A DNA stretch of 64,000 bases from Wolfiporia cocos (Eukaryota; Basidiomycota; Agaricomycetes; Polyporales; Phaeolaceae): contig JACCLO010000004.1 in NCBI GenBank assembly GCA_029448655.1, positions 1,054,001 through 1,118,000 on the forward strand, given 5' to 3'. Made by a program: the position numbers and the translations under genes. The notes below the pieces were generated by a model that made no database searches, was not told where the DNA came from, and worked only from the letters and a program-made list of their open reading frames with translations. Numbering within the stretch: position 1 is the first letter of the stretch; every line of letters starts with the position of its first letter. This document shows positions 9,384 to 20,625 of this stretch, in pieces.

Positions 9384-10694
9384 GACGACACTCATGAAGA
9401 TGCTTCGACCGTGCTCACACCATCTCTATCTGTCCCCGACAATGAGCAGGAGAATGTCCCCATCCGCCCAGCTCCGAAGCATGCTTCTACAAGCCAAGAT
9501 CCCGGCCCTCTTGCTAAGAGAGTCAGATCCATTGCTCGTCGTAACCCATTGTGCGTGTTGTTTTTCTGCTCAGATAAGTTATAATAAATTTGCGTAGCAC
9601 CGATATATCTTATGACAGATTTTCGTCAGCAACAACAGCTATCTCGGCCTCTGCAACTGTGCCCTCAAATGCTCAGCTTATAAATGCAAGTACCTCTGGT
9701 TCAACTGTGCAAGCAGGCAGCAGGGACGAGTATAGGTCTGACAGAATTGGCGAGCACAATGCAGGTGAGGACGGCCGTCGTGGTGCGGGTGGGGATGGCG
9801 AGCATGGCAGAGGTGGGGATGGCGGTGTGCAAGGGTCAGAGCGAGACAGCGCGCAAGGGGCAGAGCGAGATGGCACACAAGGTGCAGAGGAAGACAGTGT
9901 GCATGGGGCGGAACCAGATGGCGTGCAAGGAGCGGGGCGAGATGTCGTGCAAGGAGCGGGGCGAGATGTCGTGCAAGGTGGGGAGAGAGACGGCGCGCAA
10001 GGTGGGGAGGGAGACAGCGTGCAAGGTGGGGAGGGAGATGGTGCACAAGGTGGGGAGGGAGACAGCATGCAGAGGGAGGCGCAAGACAGCGTGCAAGGAG
10101 CAGAGCGAGATGGTGTGCAAGGAGCAGAGGGAGATGGCATGCAAGGGGTGGAGGGAGACAGCGGGCAGGGGGCAGAGGGAGACGGTGTGCAGGGGGCGGA
10201 GGGAGGCAGTGGACATGGGGCAGAACCAGAGGCCAAAGCCGGTACACCCACAACGAAAAGGGGTCGAGGACGCCCAGCTGCTGTCTTTGAGCCCGGAACA
10301 AAAGCGACGGCAAAGTAAGCACTCATATTTTACACAGTATGACATGAACTGACCTATGTAGGACCGTTTGCAGCCGTGTGTGGTGTATGACACACACTGG
10401 CGGGACCAAGCCCGCCTTCGAAACATACTGGAAAGCCCTGACAAATGAAGAGAAAGACGTGAGTTCCACTGATTGTATGCACTATAACTGATGCTTACCT
10501 GCATCTCAGACATGGAAAACCAAGGCGAAGGGTCTTCCTGCTGAGGTACATCTTATAGCCTATTTCATGTCTACGTGCTCACGCATTCAATATAGTGGCA
10601 TCTTCAATCCGACGCTGTCATTCTGGTGCGTAACGTACTACATCGCACTTCTTTTGCTAATGTTAGTCGGTCAGGAATACATCAAATAACTTAA
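9384..10694 (+). CDS. AT-hook/HMG-like protein gene, 5' end missing or displaced
   Basis: Proposed exons are 9384-9550, 9598-10314, 10374-10458, 10510-10545 and 10596-10694, joined by short GT-AG introns that keep one frame. The first exon reads as an acidic then basic segment (RVRSIARRNP). The second holds an 8-residue repeat array followed by an AT-hook-like KRGRGRPAA. The third and fourth give TYWKALTNEEKD and TWKTKAKGLP, resembling the last helix of an HMG box. An in-frame stop just before 9384 and lack of an early ATG mean the true start lies upstream, where the family A LTR ends 80 bp away. The 5' end may have been removed or separated by that insertion. The 3' exon is uncertain. Confidence 0.4.
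9830..10220 (+). repeat. 24-bp coding minisatellite
   Basis: About 16 imperfect copies of a 24-bp unit (such as GTGCAAGGAGCAGAGCGAGA plus four bases) lie in tandem. In the gene's frame each unit is eight residues of the type VQGAERDG. The period is a multiple of three, so unit gain or loss would not shift the frame. Confidence 0.9.
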
Positions 10695-11384
10695 CACATT
10701 GACGTCGACGACGCAATACTGCATGAACAGCTGCATAAACGTACCTGGGGGCCCGGGCGAGGATATCATATTTGTATGTTTTTAGAGCTGTGTATACCTG
10801 ATTCAGCCTGTATCGGAATAAAATAATGTGAATATCTCCCTGTCTGGACGTGGTCCTGCCTGTATTGTAGATGGCTCAAGGCTGTTTCAGCCTGTGTTGT
10901 AATGGATGGAATTTAAATAAAATTGTGTACAGGTGTCGTAACATGGATACAGGAGGTTGAGAAATTTGACAAATCGGTGCAGGCCACCCCAGCCCAAGGC
11001 AAGGGGCCACGGTGGCTCAGGCTGTCAGAAACTGGGTGAGCGAGTCAGGAAAGTTATCTTTTGTCCAGGCTCACACAGGTAAACTCGGCTGTTGGAGCGG
11101 CTTGTCTCTCCCTTGACGAGCCTGTCGGCAGCCGACCCTAGTTTTCACTGGGAATCAGAGTCCATGAGCAGAACAAGTGTGAATTAGCCTGAGGCAAAGC
11201 TCAATAACAAACCTTATTAGACAGCTCTGTATATAACCTACAGTAGGATCATGAATACAAAGTGAAACATTATATCTACATTTTTGACTTCATCTAACAG
11301 CAGTGAATACTGCCTCATGTCACAGAAAGCACAGTAATTCCAACATGGGGTTGAGCTCTTGCCATAGTGGGAGACTGGAGTATA
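10695..11384. other. Gene-poor spacer
   Basis: I see no gene or recognisable repeat here. The stretch is rather AT-rich with short ORFs only. Confidence 0.5.
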
Positions 11385-11514
11385 CGAGTGCTGTAGAGTT
11401 TCAGTCAACTATCTTAATCTGCCAACTGCCCTTCACTTAAGAAATCACAGTTGTGAGCTAGGTTTGCACGCAGATTAATCTGCTAGCTGTGGCAGATTAA
11501 TCTACTGTGACAAT

Positions 11515-11605
11515 AAAATGGTACATCCAGGATTTGAACCAAGGACCTTAGCACGGATGAGAATAAGAGCATCACAGCATAATTAGCCAACTGAGCCATA
11601 GTGAC
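11515..11605 (-). ncRNA. tRNA-like Pol III unit, left arm
   Basis: On the minus strand an A box TGGCTCAGTTGG (11587-11598), a B box GGTTCAAATCC (11530-11540) and a TTTT terminator (11515-11518) follow in order. I could not pair an acceptor stem, so this is a tRNA-derived promoter unit rather than a working tRNA gene. Confidence 0.55.
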
Positions 11606-11896
11606 AACAGTTACCATTGACCAATCAAAATATATTTAACGCAAATTTTACACACAATTTCCACAAATCATCAAGGCAACTAACTGCTACAACAAGCATT
11701 AAAAAAATCAATGATAGTGGTAGCTTGTTTTACCATGCCTGACCTGGAGCGATTCACAATGGGAAAGTTGAATACACTGGAATCACAGGTCTTTAGAGGC
11801 AGATTCATTTGTATTTGTGTTATGGAAGATGTTAAACTGCGAAAATGAAGTTTACAAAATACTCTATATATTTCTAAAAAGTGCAAAGATACTAGT

Positions 11897-11988
11897 TGTA
11901 CTGTAGCTCAGTTGGCTAATGTATGCTGCGATGCTCTTATTCTCATCCGTGCTAATGTCCTTGGTTCGATTCCTGGATGTACCATTTT
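11897..11988 (+). ncRNA. tRNA-like Pol III unit, right arm
   Basis: The inverted partner of the left-arm unit has A box TAGCTCAGTTGG (11904-11915), B box GGTTCGATTCC (11963-11973) and TTTT (11985-11988). The two units read outward-in, so transcripts would be complementary. Confidence 0.55.
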
Positions 11989-12229
11989 ATTGTCACAGTA
12001 GATTAATCTGCTGCAATTAATCTGCGTGCAAACCTAGCTCGCAACTGCGATTTCGAAGGGCAGTTGGCAGATTAAGATAGTTGACTGAAGTCCCTCGAGT
12101 GCTGATGCTTGCCATGGTGAAGTTATCCATAACTTACTACAACAATACTATAGCAAGGATGGCAAGACCATGATTGTAATTAATGCTTATCCACCAGTAG
12201 CTATCAAGAATATGTCAATGCTAAATGTT

Positions 12230-12395
12230 CAAGGTTCAGTCCGGTTCGAACCTGGTTCAAGGGTATCCATGGCCCCCCTGAACCGAGAACCGAAGCTTGA
12301 CATCCTACCCTGAACCGGACCTGGACTGAACCTGAACCTAGGTTCGGTTCAGGCGGTTCAGGTTCTGAACCTTGGTTCTGAACTGAACTTCGGCA
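12230..12395. repeat. GGTTC/GAACC-rich cluster
   Basis: More than a dozen GGTTC or GAACC pentamers occur in about 165 bp, including GGTTCGAACC, which matches the Pol III B-box core. The motifs point both ways, so the stretch can form many small hairpins. It is not coding. Confidence 0.7.
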
Positions 12396-13624
12396 ACACT
12401 ACATCAGTCTGCCATCGCCGCGCCATCCTGCGCCCTGGCAACGCCGCAGACCCCAAATTGCAACAACAACTGCTATTGTACAGTCCTTAAAATAGCATGG
12501 GCCTCAGGTAAACTCCTCGCAATAGCATCCTGGGCCCCGCATCATTGCAAGAATATGTCCCCTGGGCGCTTGGTATTGCGCGGACCTGCTACTATAAGGG
12601 TACTATACATGACTACACCGGTCCGCCTACAATTACAGGACCTGCTAGGTATATATGAGTAAGTATATCTACAATCTCGCACTTTGCTGACGATGTTGAC
12701 CCAAACATAGAGTCAACACAAACGACCCCATCCAATGCTGAGCTAATGCTCATGTCCTGCAAAGGATTCACCGCCTTGGACCGCCTATTCACGCCACAAC
12801 AATACAACAAATTGACTAGGGTGGTTCTCAAATTCACTTGCGGGAGAAAATCAATAAATGATATCCAGACTAGTTGGGCAGACTGTCTGGTTTCCAAGTC
12901 TGTACACTCGCGGAATAGTCCAGTATGTGCTGCATAATCATCTTCCCGGATCGATGAGCCGTTAATGATGTGCCCTCGTATGTAGATTTCGTACCCGGGA
13001 ATGGAGAGGAGAAATCATACTTTAGACATAGACTATGGGTAAGCAATCACCGCAACTTCCCTCATCATTGTCATGTCTTCCTGCCAGTGTACATACTGTA
13101 ACCCATTCCTTGTTGTATTGTTTGTGCTGCAGGCCCCGGCTAATTGACTGCCAACACACATAGATATCATTAATCGCCTCATTCGTGGCAGCTATCTTTT
13201 GCGCAACACTGGTCACCGGTCAACGACCACGAAACCCAACGCTGCGCTGTCCACGACGAATCGGCATCCTGTGAAGTATCGCCTCCCCTACATACCAACA
13301 TACACAGCAGTGACAGCGCTGCGGGCTTTGCAATAAACCTGCGAGGTTGTGCAGGGGCAATGTTGATGACACCGCAAAATAGACAGTGACATGGGGGCAG
13401 GCATAGTGCCATAGAACCTGACCATGAGAACTGTTGTTCACTCATAATGGGTACGGCACACGGGTTGCAGCATCAAACCACAAACAAACGCGGATCACGG
13501 CACCGTTCGGGCGCGGTAGGTCCGATGTTCGTGTGGATGAATGGGAGAAATCCAGGTCGTGAGTGCTAAACCATCCGTTTGCCAATCTCGCATGGGCAGC
13601 GAACATATAGGTCATTGGAGAGCG
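12396..13624. other. Gene-poor spacer 3' of COG4
   Basis: Only short ORFs without recognisable motifs occur here. It may contain decayed transposon or gene remnants, but I can support none. Confidence 0.4.
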
Positions 13625-16476
13625 TCATGTCCTCAGTCCCGCCACAGCACGCGCTTCTTGCTCTCCCAGCTGCCATGCAATCCCGGATCCGTTGTAAAAC
13701 TCGTCGATGTCCTCTTCCTATTGTCGCGCAGCACAAGGCATCAGAGCCGATGCATGATCGCCAAGACAGGCCAATACGCACCAGATCCAGGTTGAGCAAA
13801 GTCGAGATCTGCTGAAGTCTTACGAACTTCTCGCGCGTATCCCCGAACGTCGTTTGCGACGACAGGTAAGATGTTACGGCGCGGAGGTCGTGATCGAAGC
13901 GGATCGCCCCGAGCTGTATCAATGTGCCTAGTCAATACACGAAGCCGGAACAAGACGGGGACGATACTTGACCTCGCTGTATTTTAACGTCAAGATAAAT
14001 CGCTCCCAAGGGCGCACGAGGACGTCAAGCACAAGACCAAAGAACATTCGATAGTTGTGCTCTGTAAACAGATCCTATAGCAGTCACTCGTCATGTCAGC
14101 GTGCCGATATACTGAATCGGCAGCAGGATCGGATGCACGCACCTTGTACCCATCAACCAGCCCCTCCCATGCTTTGATGAAGCGTTTAGGGACGATATTT
14201 TGGGCCTCTGCTGCAGCGTACGAGTCGTCGTCCAGCACGTAGGACACGTCACGGTATACATCCGGAATGAATGTACGCAGCTTCGGGCGCAGAAGCTGGT
14301 TGAACACTTGCTCAATCCCGGCCTACAAATTGAGAACGCGTCGTGAGTCGTGTGGTGCAATTAGGGAGAGCACACGCACTCTCAGCGCAGAGCGGAACTT
14401 TGGCACGAGCGTATTGAACGAATTGATGCTCGCTCTGACAGACTCTACCTCAGAGTCAAGGAAATACTGATTGATCAGTGGTGAGGAGGAGAGCTCTTTG
14501 ATAAGGCGCTCCATATGAGACGCAGAGACGTCCAAATCGTTCAGTAAGATCTGCTAACTTGTCAGCGGATTTCATCAACGTTCTGCAGACCAACTACTCA
14601 CAATGAACGCCTGTCTCATCTCCCGCTCTGCCTTATCGCCCTTCATCCCCACCCCTCCCGTGCGGTATACGTCGTCCAGCTTCTTTCTGATGACGCCCGT
14701 ATAGTCACGCTCCACAACTTCTTGAAGCGCCGTTCCGATTCGCTTTACAATGTCTGCCGCACCACATGAAAGCATTCGTCCAAGTATCATTTTCAAAATA
14801 TAGAAGGCATCATCAGGCGCAGTCGTGACCGCCGGGATCTGCTGGGCATCTGCAGTGGAAAGCCGATGCGCCTGTCGACACCGTAAACCATCAGTTATGC
14901 ACGGACAATGATGAATGAATGGAGCTTGGAGTCATGCGGGCCAACTGACCTTGTCAATAGTAGTTCTTGCGTACCATACCTCAAGAGGAATGTAGTACGT
15001 TGTCAGTGTGGACTCAAGAATTTTGCGAGCTTCGCAATTGTCAACGGCATCCATTCCTGACGGTAGCACATCATCCGACTCTGATACTGGCTTCATAGCC
15101 GGTTTCGGAGTAGATGGACGGCTGTTAACAGCTTCGTCGTCATCGGAAGGGTCATTCTGATAACCAATTCGTATGATCGTGATATAGGTAGACGGTATAA
15201 CGAGCAAACCTTCAGACGGTCATACATGAACTTGCGGAACAGGCCCCAGCGGCTGCCCATTCCACTCAGCTCAGTCAAAACAGCGTCAATATCTCGTGGG
15301 TCGACGATGTCTTCGTCAACTCGTTGTATTGGAGCTCCAGGGCGATCGCCGGTAATGTCTGAAAGCTAGAAAAGCGATCCGCTTATTTACGGGTACTGTC
15401 GAAAACATGAGAGTGAACATACTTTGCGCTTCATCATACGTTCCTCCTCCCACCCATCGATGAGGTCTTTGACCCCACGATCTGCTTCGCGCAACAAGCG
15501 TTCCAGCACTGGGACCATTTTCCCGGGTCCATAGTACTTTTCAACCACGGGCTGGTGCTGATCTACAACGAGTGCGATGTTCTCAAGCAGCGCAGTGATA
15601 GCGGTGATGTAGTACAGCGGCGAGGACTCTGGAATAAATAAATAAAATCAGGTTTCGCAGTAAGGAACTGATCTAGTCCGTAGCACACGCACTCTTCGCG
15701 GAAGCGGGTGCGCGTATGCGGACCAGGTCGACGACAAAGTTGGCGTACACGTCCAGGCCTTCCGCTTCCCAACCAATTGCAGGGAAGAGCTTGAAGAAGC
15801 GGCTCGTCGCCGCTGCATCGCGCTCCCTAGATGCCTTGTCGAACTCCTGCCGAAAGACTTGTAGAAGCTCTTCGCGTGCGCTCTGGAGGGTTTGTGCCGG
15901 AGGCAGGTGGCTCTCTGCGGTGGGCTAAATGCATATCATGAGAGTTTCGGAGGAGTCGCAGGATGAGGCTCACGACTGTGGTCCCTGCAAACGGCCCCGA
16001 AATCACCGCCGCCGGCAACGCCATCGCGCGCGCACAGTGCCGGGTGGCGGCCTCCCAGTCCTTCTGTTCCATCGACGTCTGCAGCTCGGCTAGCGACGAC
16101 TGCGTGTCGGGTAAGGGTCGGTAGCGCAGACGGAGGCGAGACATACCTTGAGCTCCATGACCTGGTTGACACGCTCTGCAGCCTCGCGCACTCTGTGCAT
16201 CTCCTCATCTAAGGATTTCACACGGCCGCCGACATTCTCGGCGGTCTGTGCCGTCCTAGAGACCGTTACGGCAAATGCGCTCGCGGTGTCATGTAAGTTA
16301 TCCAGATGAGGTCTGAGACTTTGTAGACGCGTCAGAGCGTCTGAAACGGACTCGCGAGAGGAGACGAGGTCGGTGAGTGATTGGGAAAGCTCCGCTTCCT
16401 CGGACTGAAGAGCAGAGAGACATGATAAAATATCCGGCAGGGTTGCCAACTTCTCAACATCAGACATGGCGCTCAT
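13625..16476 (-). CDS. COG4: Conserved oligomeric Golgi complex subunit 4
   Basis: COG4 is part of the tethering complex for retrograde vesicles within the Golgi. The first exon begins MSAMSDVEKLATLP at 16476 and gives the long N-terminal helix typical of COG4, ending at VNQVMELK before the first intron. Middle exons include QKDWEAATRHCARAMALP. C-terminal exons read SSPLINQYFLDSEVESVRA, PKRFIKAWEGLVDGYK, RPWERFI, LGAIRFDHDLRAVTSYLSSQ and REKFVRLQQISTLLNLD. The last exon gives EEDIDEFYNGSGIAW and stops at 13625-13627. At least eight short introns are present and the frame stays intact across those I checked at the 3' end. The second ATG, three codons in, is an alternative start. It is transcribed away from the ARID gene. 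Confidence 0.9.
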
Positions 16477-17440
16477 GCGCGATCATGCCAGATACCAGAA
16501 AGAAGATTCGTGCACTACGCGACGTTACGACTACACTAGGCCTCGAGTTGAGTGCGATGGTGGCAGCGAGCTGAACGTAGACGACTCCGTCAAGGAAATC
16601 CAGTCAGGACCAAGTACCTGTATGAATTGCTGAACACAAGGCCGGAAGAGCAGAGATTGAAGCTTCAGTCGCGAGTTATTGTATTCTGTTGATTACTACT
16701 TTGGGTCAGGAACAAGGTCCTTGGACAACAGTGACAAATTCTGCAGCCACCCCCAATGCCGTACCTGGCCCGGTACATATTCGAGACAGTTGCTTTTCGT
16801 CGCGACGAAACCTCCTGCTTCAAGATCTGGCTCGTTATGAACATTACAACTTTTCTGCAGCTGGATATCAAATTGTGATGAGGAATGAATTCATTTCTGT
16901 CGGATCACATGGTATTGCAGCCTAGCCGACTCATCTCGTCTCATACTGTATTGTTTCTCACTGCGTCACTCGGTCAACACTGATAACAGCACATGGTAAA
17001 CCGACGGGCTCGCCGTGCATCGAAATGTCCGAATATGCTACAGGTTGATCCGCCGACGGTGCGCCACTGAGGAGGGTGGGTGCTGATACCCACACTCACC
17101 TATATATGGTCCTTGACGTCACGGTCCAGACAACGAGAAGACGACCAGGTGGACGCCGTGCGACATTCAACAAGAAGCGGATCTTCCAAGTGACATATGC
17201 GCCTATCTCCACGGAGGCTGTGGTCTGAGAGCGCTTTGACCGTTCACTGCTCTCTCCCCTCCTCCATTGTCCCGTTGGTTTTCGAGCTACGCTAACAAAG
17301 CCGCGCCCCTAACACCGCCTCGCATCGGTTTCTACATCCGCTTCCGCTTGCTCTGCCACTGCCGTGACCGGGGCTTCGGGCAGACCTGCTTTCGAATACG
17401 TGTAGTCCAGATCTCACGCGATTTCCTGCGAGACACAAGT
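16477..17440. other. Divergent intergenic region between COG4 and ARID gene
   Basis: This is the 5' flank of both divergent genes. I see no further gene. A shared promoter region is inferred. Confidence 0.5.
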
Positions 17441-20058
17441 ATGAGCGAAACGAAGAGCCTCAGCATGAAACAAGGCGTGACTGCACCCGATCCCAATGTT
17501 TCTCACATAATACAGGTGAGTAGGACCAGTAGCGCTGGCCCTGATAGCTGGTCATATCACGGATTCGGCCAATGGGCCGCACAATCCGCGCATGTACATC
17601 GCAGTTGCTATGCCCCTCCTCGTATGACCAATGACATTGTCCTGCATGGGCTTCCTTGCCCGCCACAGTGCTCATGCGCTTCTCACATAGGCTCGGCAGG
17701 TACATCACAGCATCGGTGGCACTGCTCAGCCGGTGCACGCCCTGCCCAATGCTTGGGATACACATAGCTGGCCTAATCCGCAAGATCATGGCATGCCAAC
17801 TGTATCCGCCAGCATTCCATGCCCCGAGCAGCCGGGCGGTCTAAGCAGCGCTCAGCTGCAGTCCCTTGCTCGGCAGACTCCTAGCATGTATAAGGCCCTC
17901 ATGGCGAGGAGGCTGAAGCTACGCCATCCCGATACCCACGCAGAGCAATCCTCAGCGGCCTCCTACATCGCACCACTGCCCCATCAAGCGCATCTCAAGG
18001 ACCAGATGGCCAGGTTGAGGGTGCAAACGCCTCTTCACCAGATGCATCACGAGCCGCTGTTTCCTCCAAGAACGCCCGAGATTGGGATAGGCTCATCTTT
18101 AGTCCAGCCGGGGACGCAAGTGGCCGAACCGATGTGGCCGTCAAACGTTCCTTACCCGACTTCCTCAGCTACTATTCAGTCGACAGAATTGCTTCAAGCA
18201 TCGTCTCTGAAACGCGTGAGGGACGCACATCTGCGAAGGCGTGCGACGTCGCTTCATGCTCGCATCAGAGCGCTGGAAACGCGCAAAAGTACCCTAATGA
18301 CGGAAAGCGGAAAGCCCGAAATGCAGTTGCGCGCCGAGATGGAGCAGGTGAATGCAGCGATCGCAAAGTTGAGGATCGTGCTCCGGTCCATCTGGAACGA
18401 GACAAAGAGCTCGGCTCCTGAAAAAGTGCAAGGAGGGCGAATGCAGGCGTGCGTTATTTTTAGGCTTTTCGATCGATGATCTTGACTTTTATATGCAGGC
18501 ATGCTAGTGTGGCGCCGTTGACAGTACCAGTGCACTTGCCTTCTCTGGTTCCAGCTTTAATAGCGTCCACTTCCTCATCCCATCGCCCTCACTCACCACA
18601 CACTCCTCACTCACCACACACTCAGTCTGTGCCTCCTTGTGGCACACCATCACAAACATCTGAAAGTGAACTCCGAGCAGGGATGACAAAGTTGCCCCCT
18701 ATGGGTCCGCAAATGTTCGAAAGCGCCTTGCGAACTCAACTCGATAATGAGCGCATCACGCTCGATGACAATTTGTTGCAGATTGACGGGCAGCGCGTCG
18801 CCCTACATAAGCTTCACTGCCTCGTCATACGGGCGGGTGGTTATACCCAAGTAAGCCCATAGACGATCACATCTGCGGCCTGATATAACTATATTGTCCG
18901 CAGGTCTCTATCCAGAACGGGTGGCCCCTCATTGCCGCCGAGATGGGGCTCAAGCAATCTTCTGAGGACGACAACGGGCCTGCACGTGCCGGTCAGGACG
19001 TCTCTACACAGCTGCAGAGCATCTATCGGACGTACCTCTGCACCCTCGATTCGAGGTACATCGCCCAGTTCCTACAGATGCTGCACCTCGCGAGGTTCGG
19101 TACGAGGGAGCATGCAGCTGACGCCAGCGTGCGCTCGCTGCTCTGTTCGCTCGTGGGTGCCACCGATCCCCAGGCGATGAGTGCGATAGTCGAAATGTCG
19201 GACTATCCTGCTGTCTACCTCCGCTCGCACGGGGTCCCTGAGTCCCTGATTGCCGTCGTCGATGCCAATCGCCCCGTGCTGCAGACGTGCGCCAAGCTCC
19301 GGCTGGGGCTGTCTGATGAGGTAGAAAGACATGCTCAGCTCAACAATGGCGTATTGCAGCCAGATCAGACGCGGCTGAGCGGCCAGCACTACCCAGCAAC
19401 AGGATACATGCAGTCCCCTAGTCTTCTTGAAAGGCCACAGCTGCTTGTCAGCCCCACTGCTCTCCCGGAGTACGATGGCCACCCAATTCCTACTTCAGTA
19501 AAGGCAGCAGATCCTACTGACCCCCAGTCATCACCGGCCACCATATTGGAAGAAACCGCACCTTCAATTCATGCTAATGCGACAGAGCGTCCCGCCTCTG
19601 AGAAGACAATCCAAGCGACCGAAACGAACGCACAAGTGGAAAAGCTCTCTTCCTCCACGATCCCGATGGCTAGCCAAGATGCCCCAAAGGAGCGAACAAC
19701 GCTCCTTGCTCGTGGGCCTGCTCAGACGATGTACGGTATCACAGGACTCGCCCAGCTCTCGGCCGAACGGCGCCGTAGAAGGATCCTCTTGAAGCTTGCC
19801 ATAATACTGGCCGGCACTGCCGTCGTCGCTGCAGGAGTGGGGACATATGCATCGGTGACAGGTGTCGTGAACACGGAGGGCGACTCCAGAAAAGACAATA
19901 TTTCGGTGTTTTATATCATCGCCCTCGCGATGAGCGCGAAGGCCGCATTCGTGATGTGGTGCTCTGGTCCGTGCGTCCCCCACGAACCTCCCATTTTGCC
20001 GGAGTCAGAGGAGTCTGTTGTCGAGAGACGCAATATCGGTGAGAAGTCTACTATCTGA
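17441..20058 (+). CDS. ARID-domain protein with two C-terminal hydrophobic segments
   Basis: Four exons fit one frame: 17441-17515, 17691-18448, 18499-18850 and 18904-20058, giving about 779 residues. The start MSETKSLSMKQG is the first ATG of that frame. The middle is Pro/Ser/Gln-rich with a coiled-coil-like stretch. An ARID (AT-rich DNA-binding) domain spans the third intron at about residues 340-411, with LDDNLLQIDGQRVALHKLH, RAGGYTQ and NGWPLIAAEMG matching the conserved pattern. After an Arg-rich RRRRR, two hydrophobic segments follow near 688-714 (LAIILAGTAVVAAGVGTYA) and 727-748 (FYIIALAMSAKAAFVMW). ARID proteins usually act in chromatin remodelling (SWI1-type), and membrane segments are unexpected. 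They are in the same uninterrupted exon as the end of the ARID domain. Confidence 0.75.
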
Positions 20059-20625
20059 AGGGCTTGATTCCACGCTTGGAGCGCCACCAAAAAGCTCGAC
20101 ATACAGCAGAGTCCGCATTCCTGTAACTTTGTAACATAGCTTGGTGTCTCTGTATGTGTGACTGCTTTCCGCGAATCGCAGAGTATGCTTGATCGTTGGC
20201 GATTAGCGATTGTGATTATGCAATGCAAGGATGTAGATCCCGATGTGGTTCGCTTCAAGCATACTCTCGGTATCAACTATTATGGCGATGGATGATAGGG
20301 CGTTTGCAATCCCGTCGTCACATATGCTTCAGGAGGTGAGACTGATACTCGGAGCAGCATGATAATCCGAGTGCTACTACTTTCCACGGGGCACTATAAA
20401 CAAGCTTGAAATGACATAGTATTCCGACTGATTGGGCAGTATTTACAATTAAAGGGCTTTGTTTCGAGCTCATGAATATTGACGCAGAATGATGAGTTTG
20501 AACAAAGCCAATACATTCCACGGTAAAATCTGTAACACCTGGCAGGATGTTACAACTCGGTAATCTACGAGAGAATTAATGCAAGAATGCAGCCTCGTAC
20601 TGTATTTGATCCAACATTGAGCGCA
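20059..20625. other. Convergent 3' spacer
   Basis: This lies between the 3' ends of the ARID gene and the F-box gene. I see no gene or repeat. Confidence 0.5.

Larger units (their letters stand above)
11394..12095. mobile_element. 702-bp foldback/MITE element with Pol III-like units in both arms
   Basis: The two ends are inverted repeats of about 200 bp: TAGAGTTTCAGTCAACT at the left and the complement of ...TTGACTGAAGTCCCT at the right. The element is flanked by direct repeats CGAGTGCTG (11385-11393 and 12096-12104), a target duplication of 8-9 bp. Ends beginning TAGAG and a duplication of this size suggest a hAT-like DNA transposon derivative. A second copy, in the opposite orientation, starts at 44404. 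There is no transposase. Each arm holds a tRNA-like unit. Confidence 0.8.

Noticed and set aside
9673..10326. Antisense and alternative-frame ORFs over the minisatellite
   Set aside because: A 24-bp repeat without stops keeps several frames open. Only one frame joins flanking exons sensibly.
11515..11988. Functional tRNA genes in the foldback element
   Set aside because: Promoter boxes are present, but the acceptor stem does not pair and the anticodon arm is unclear.
12613..13445. Small ORFs between the foldback element and COG4 as genes
   Set aside because: No recognisable motif, no splice model joining them and no codon-use signal.
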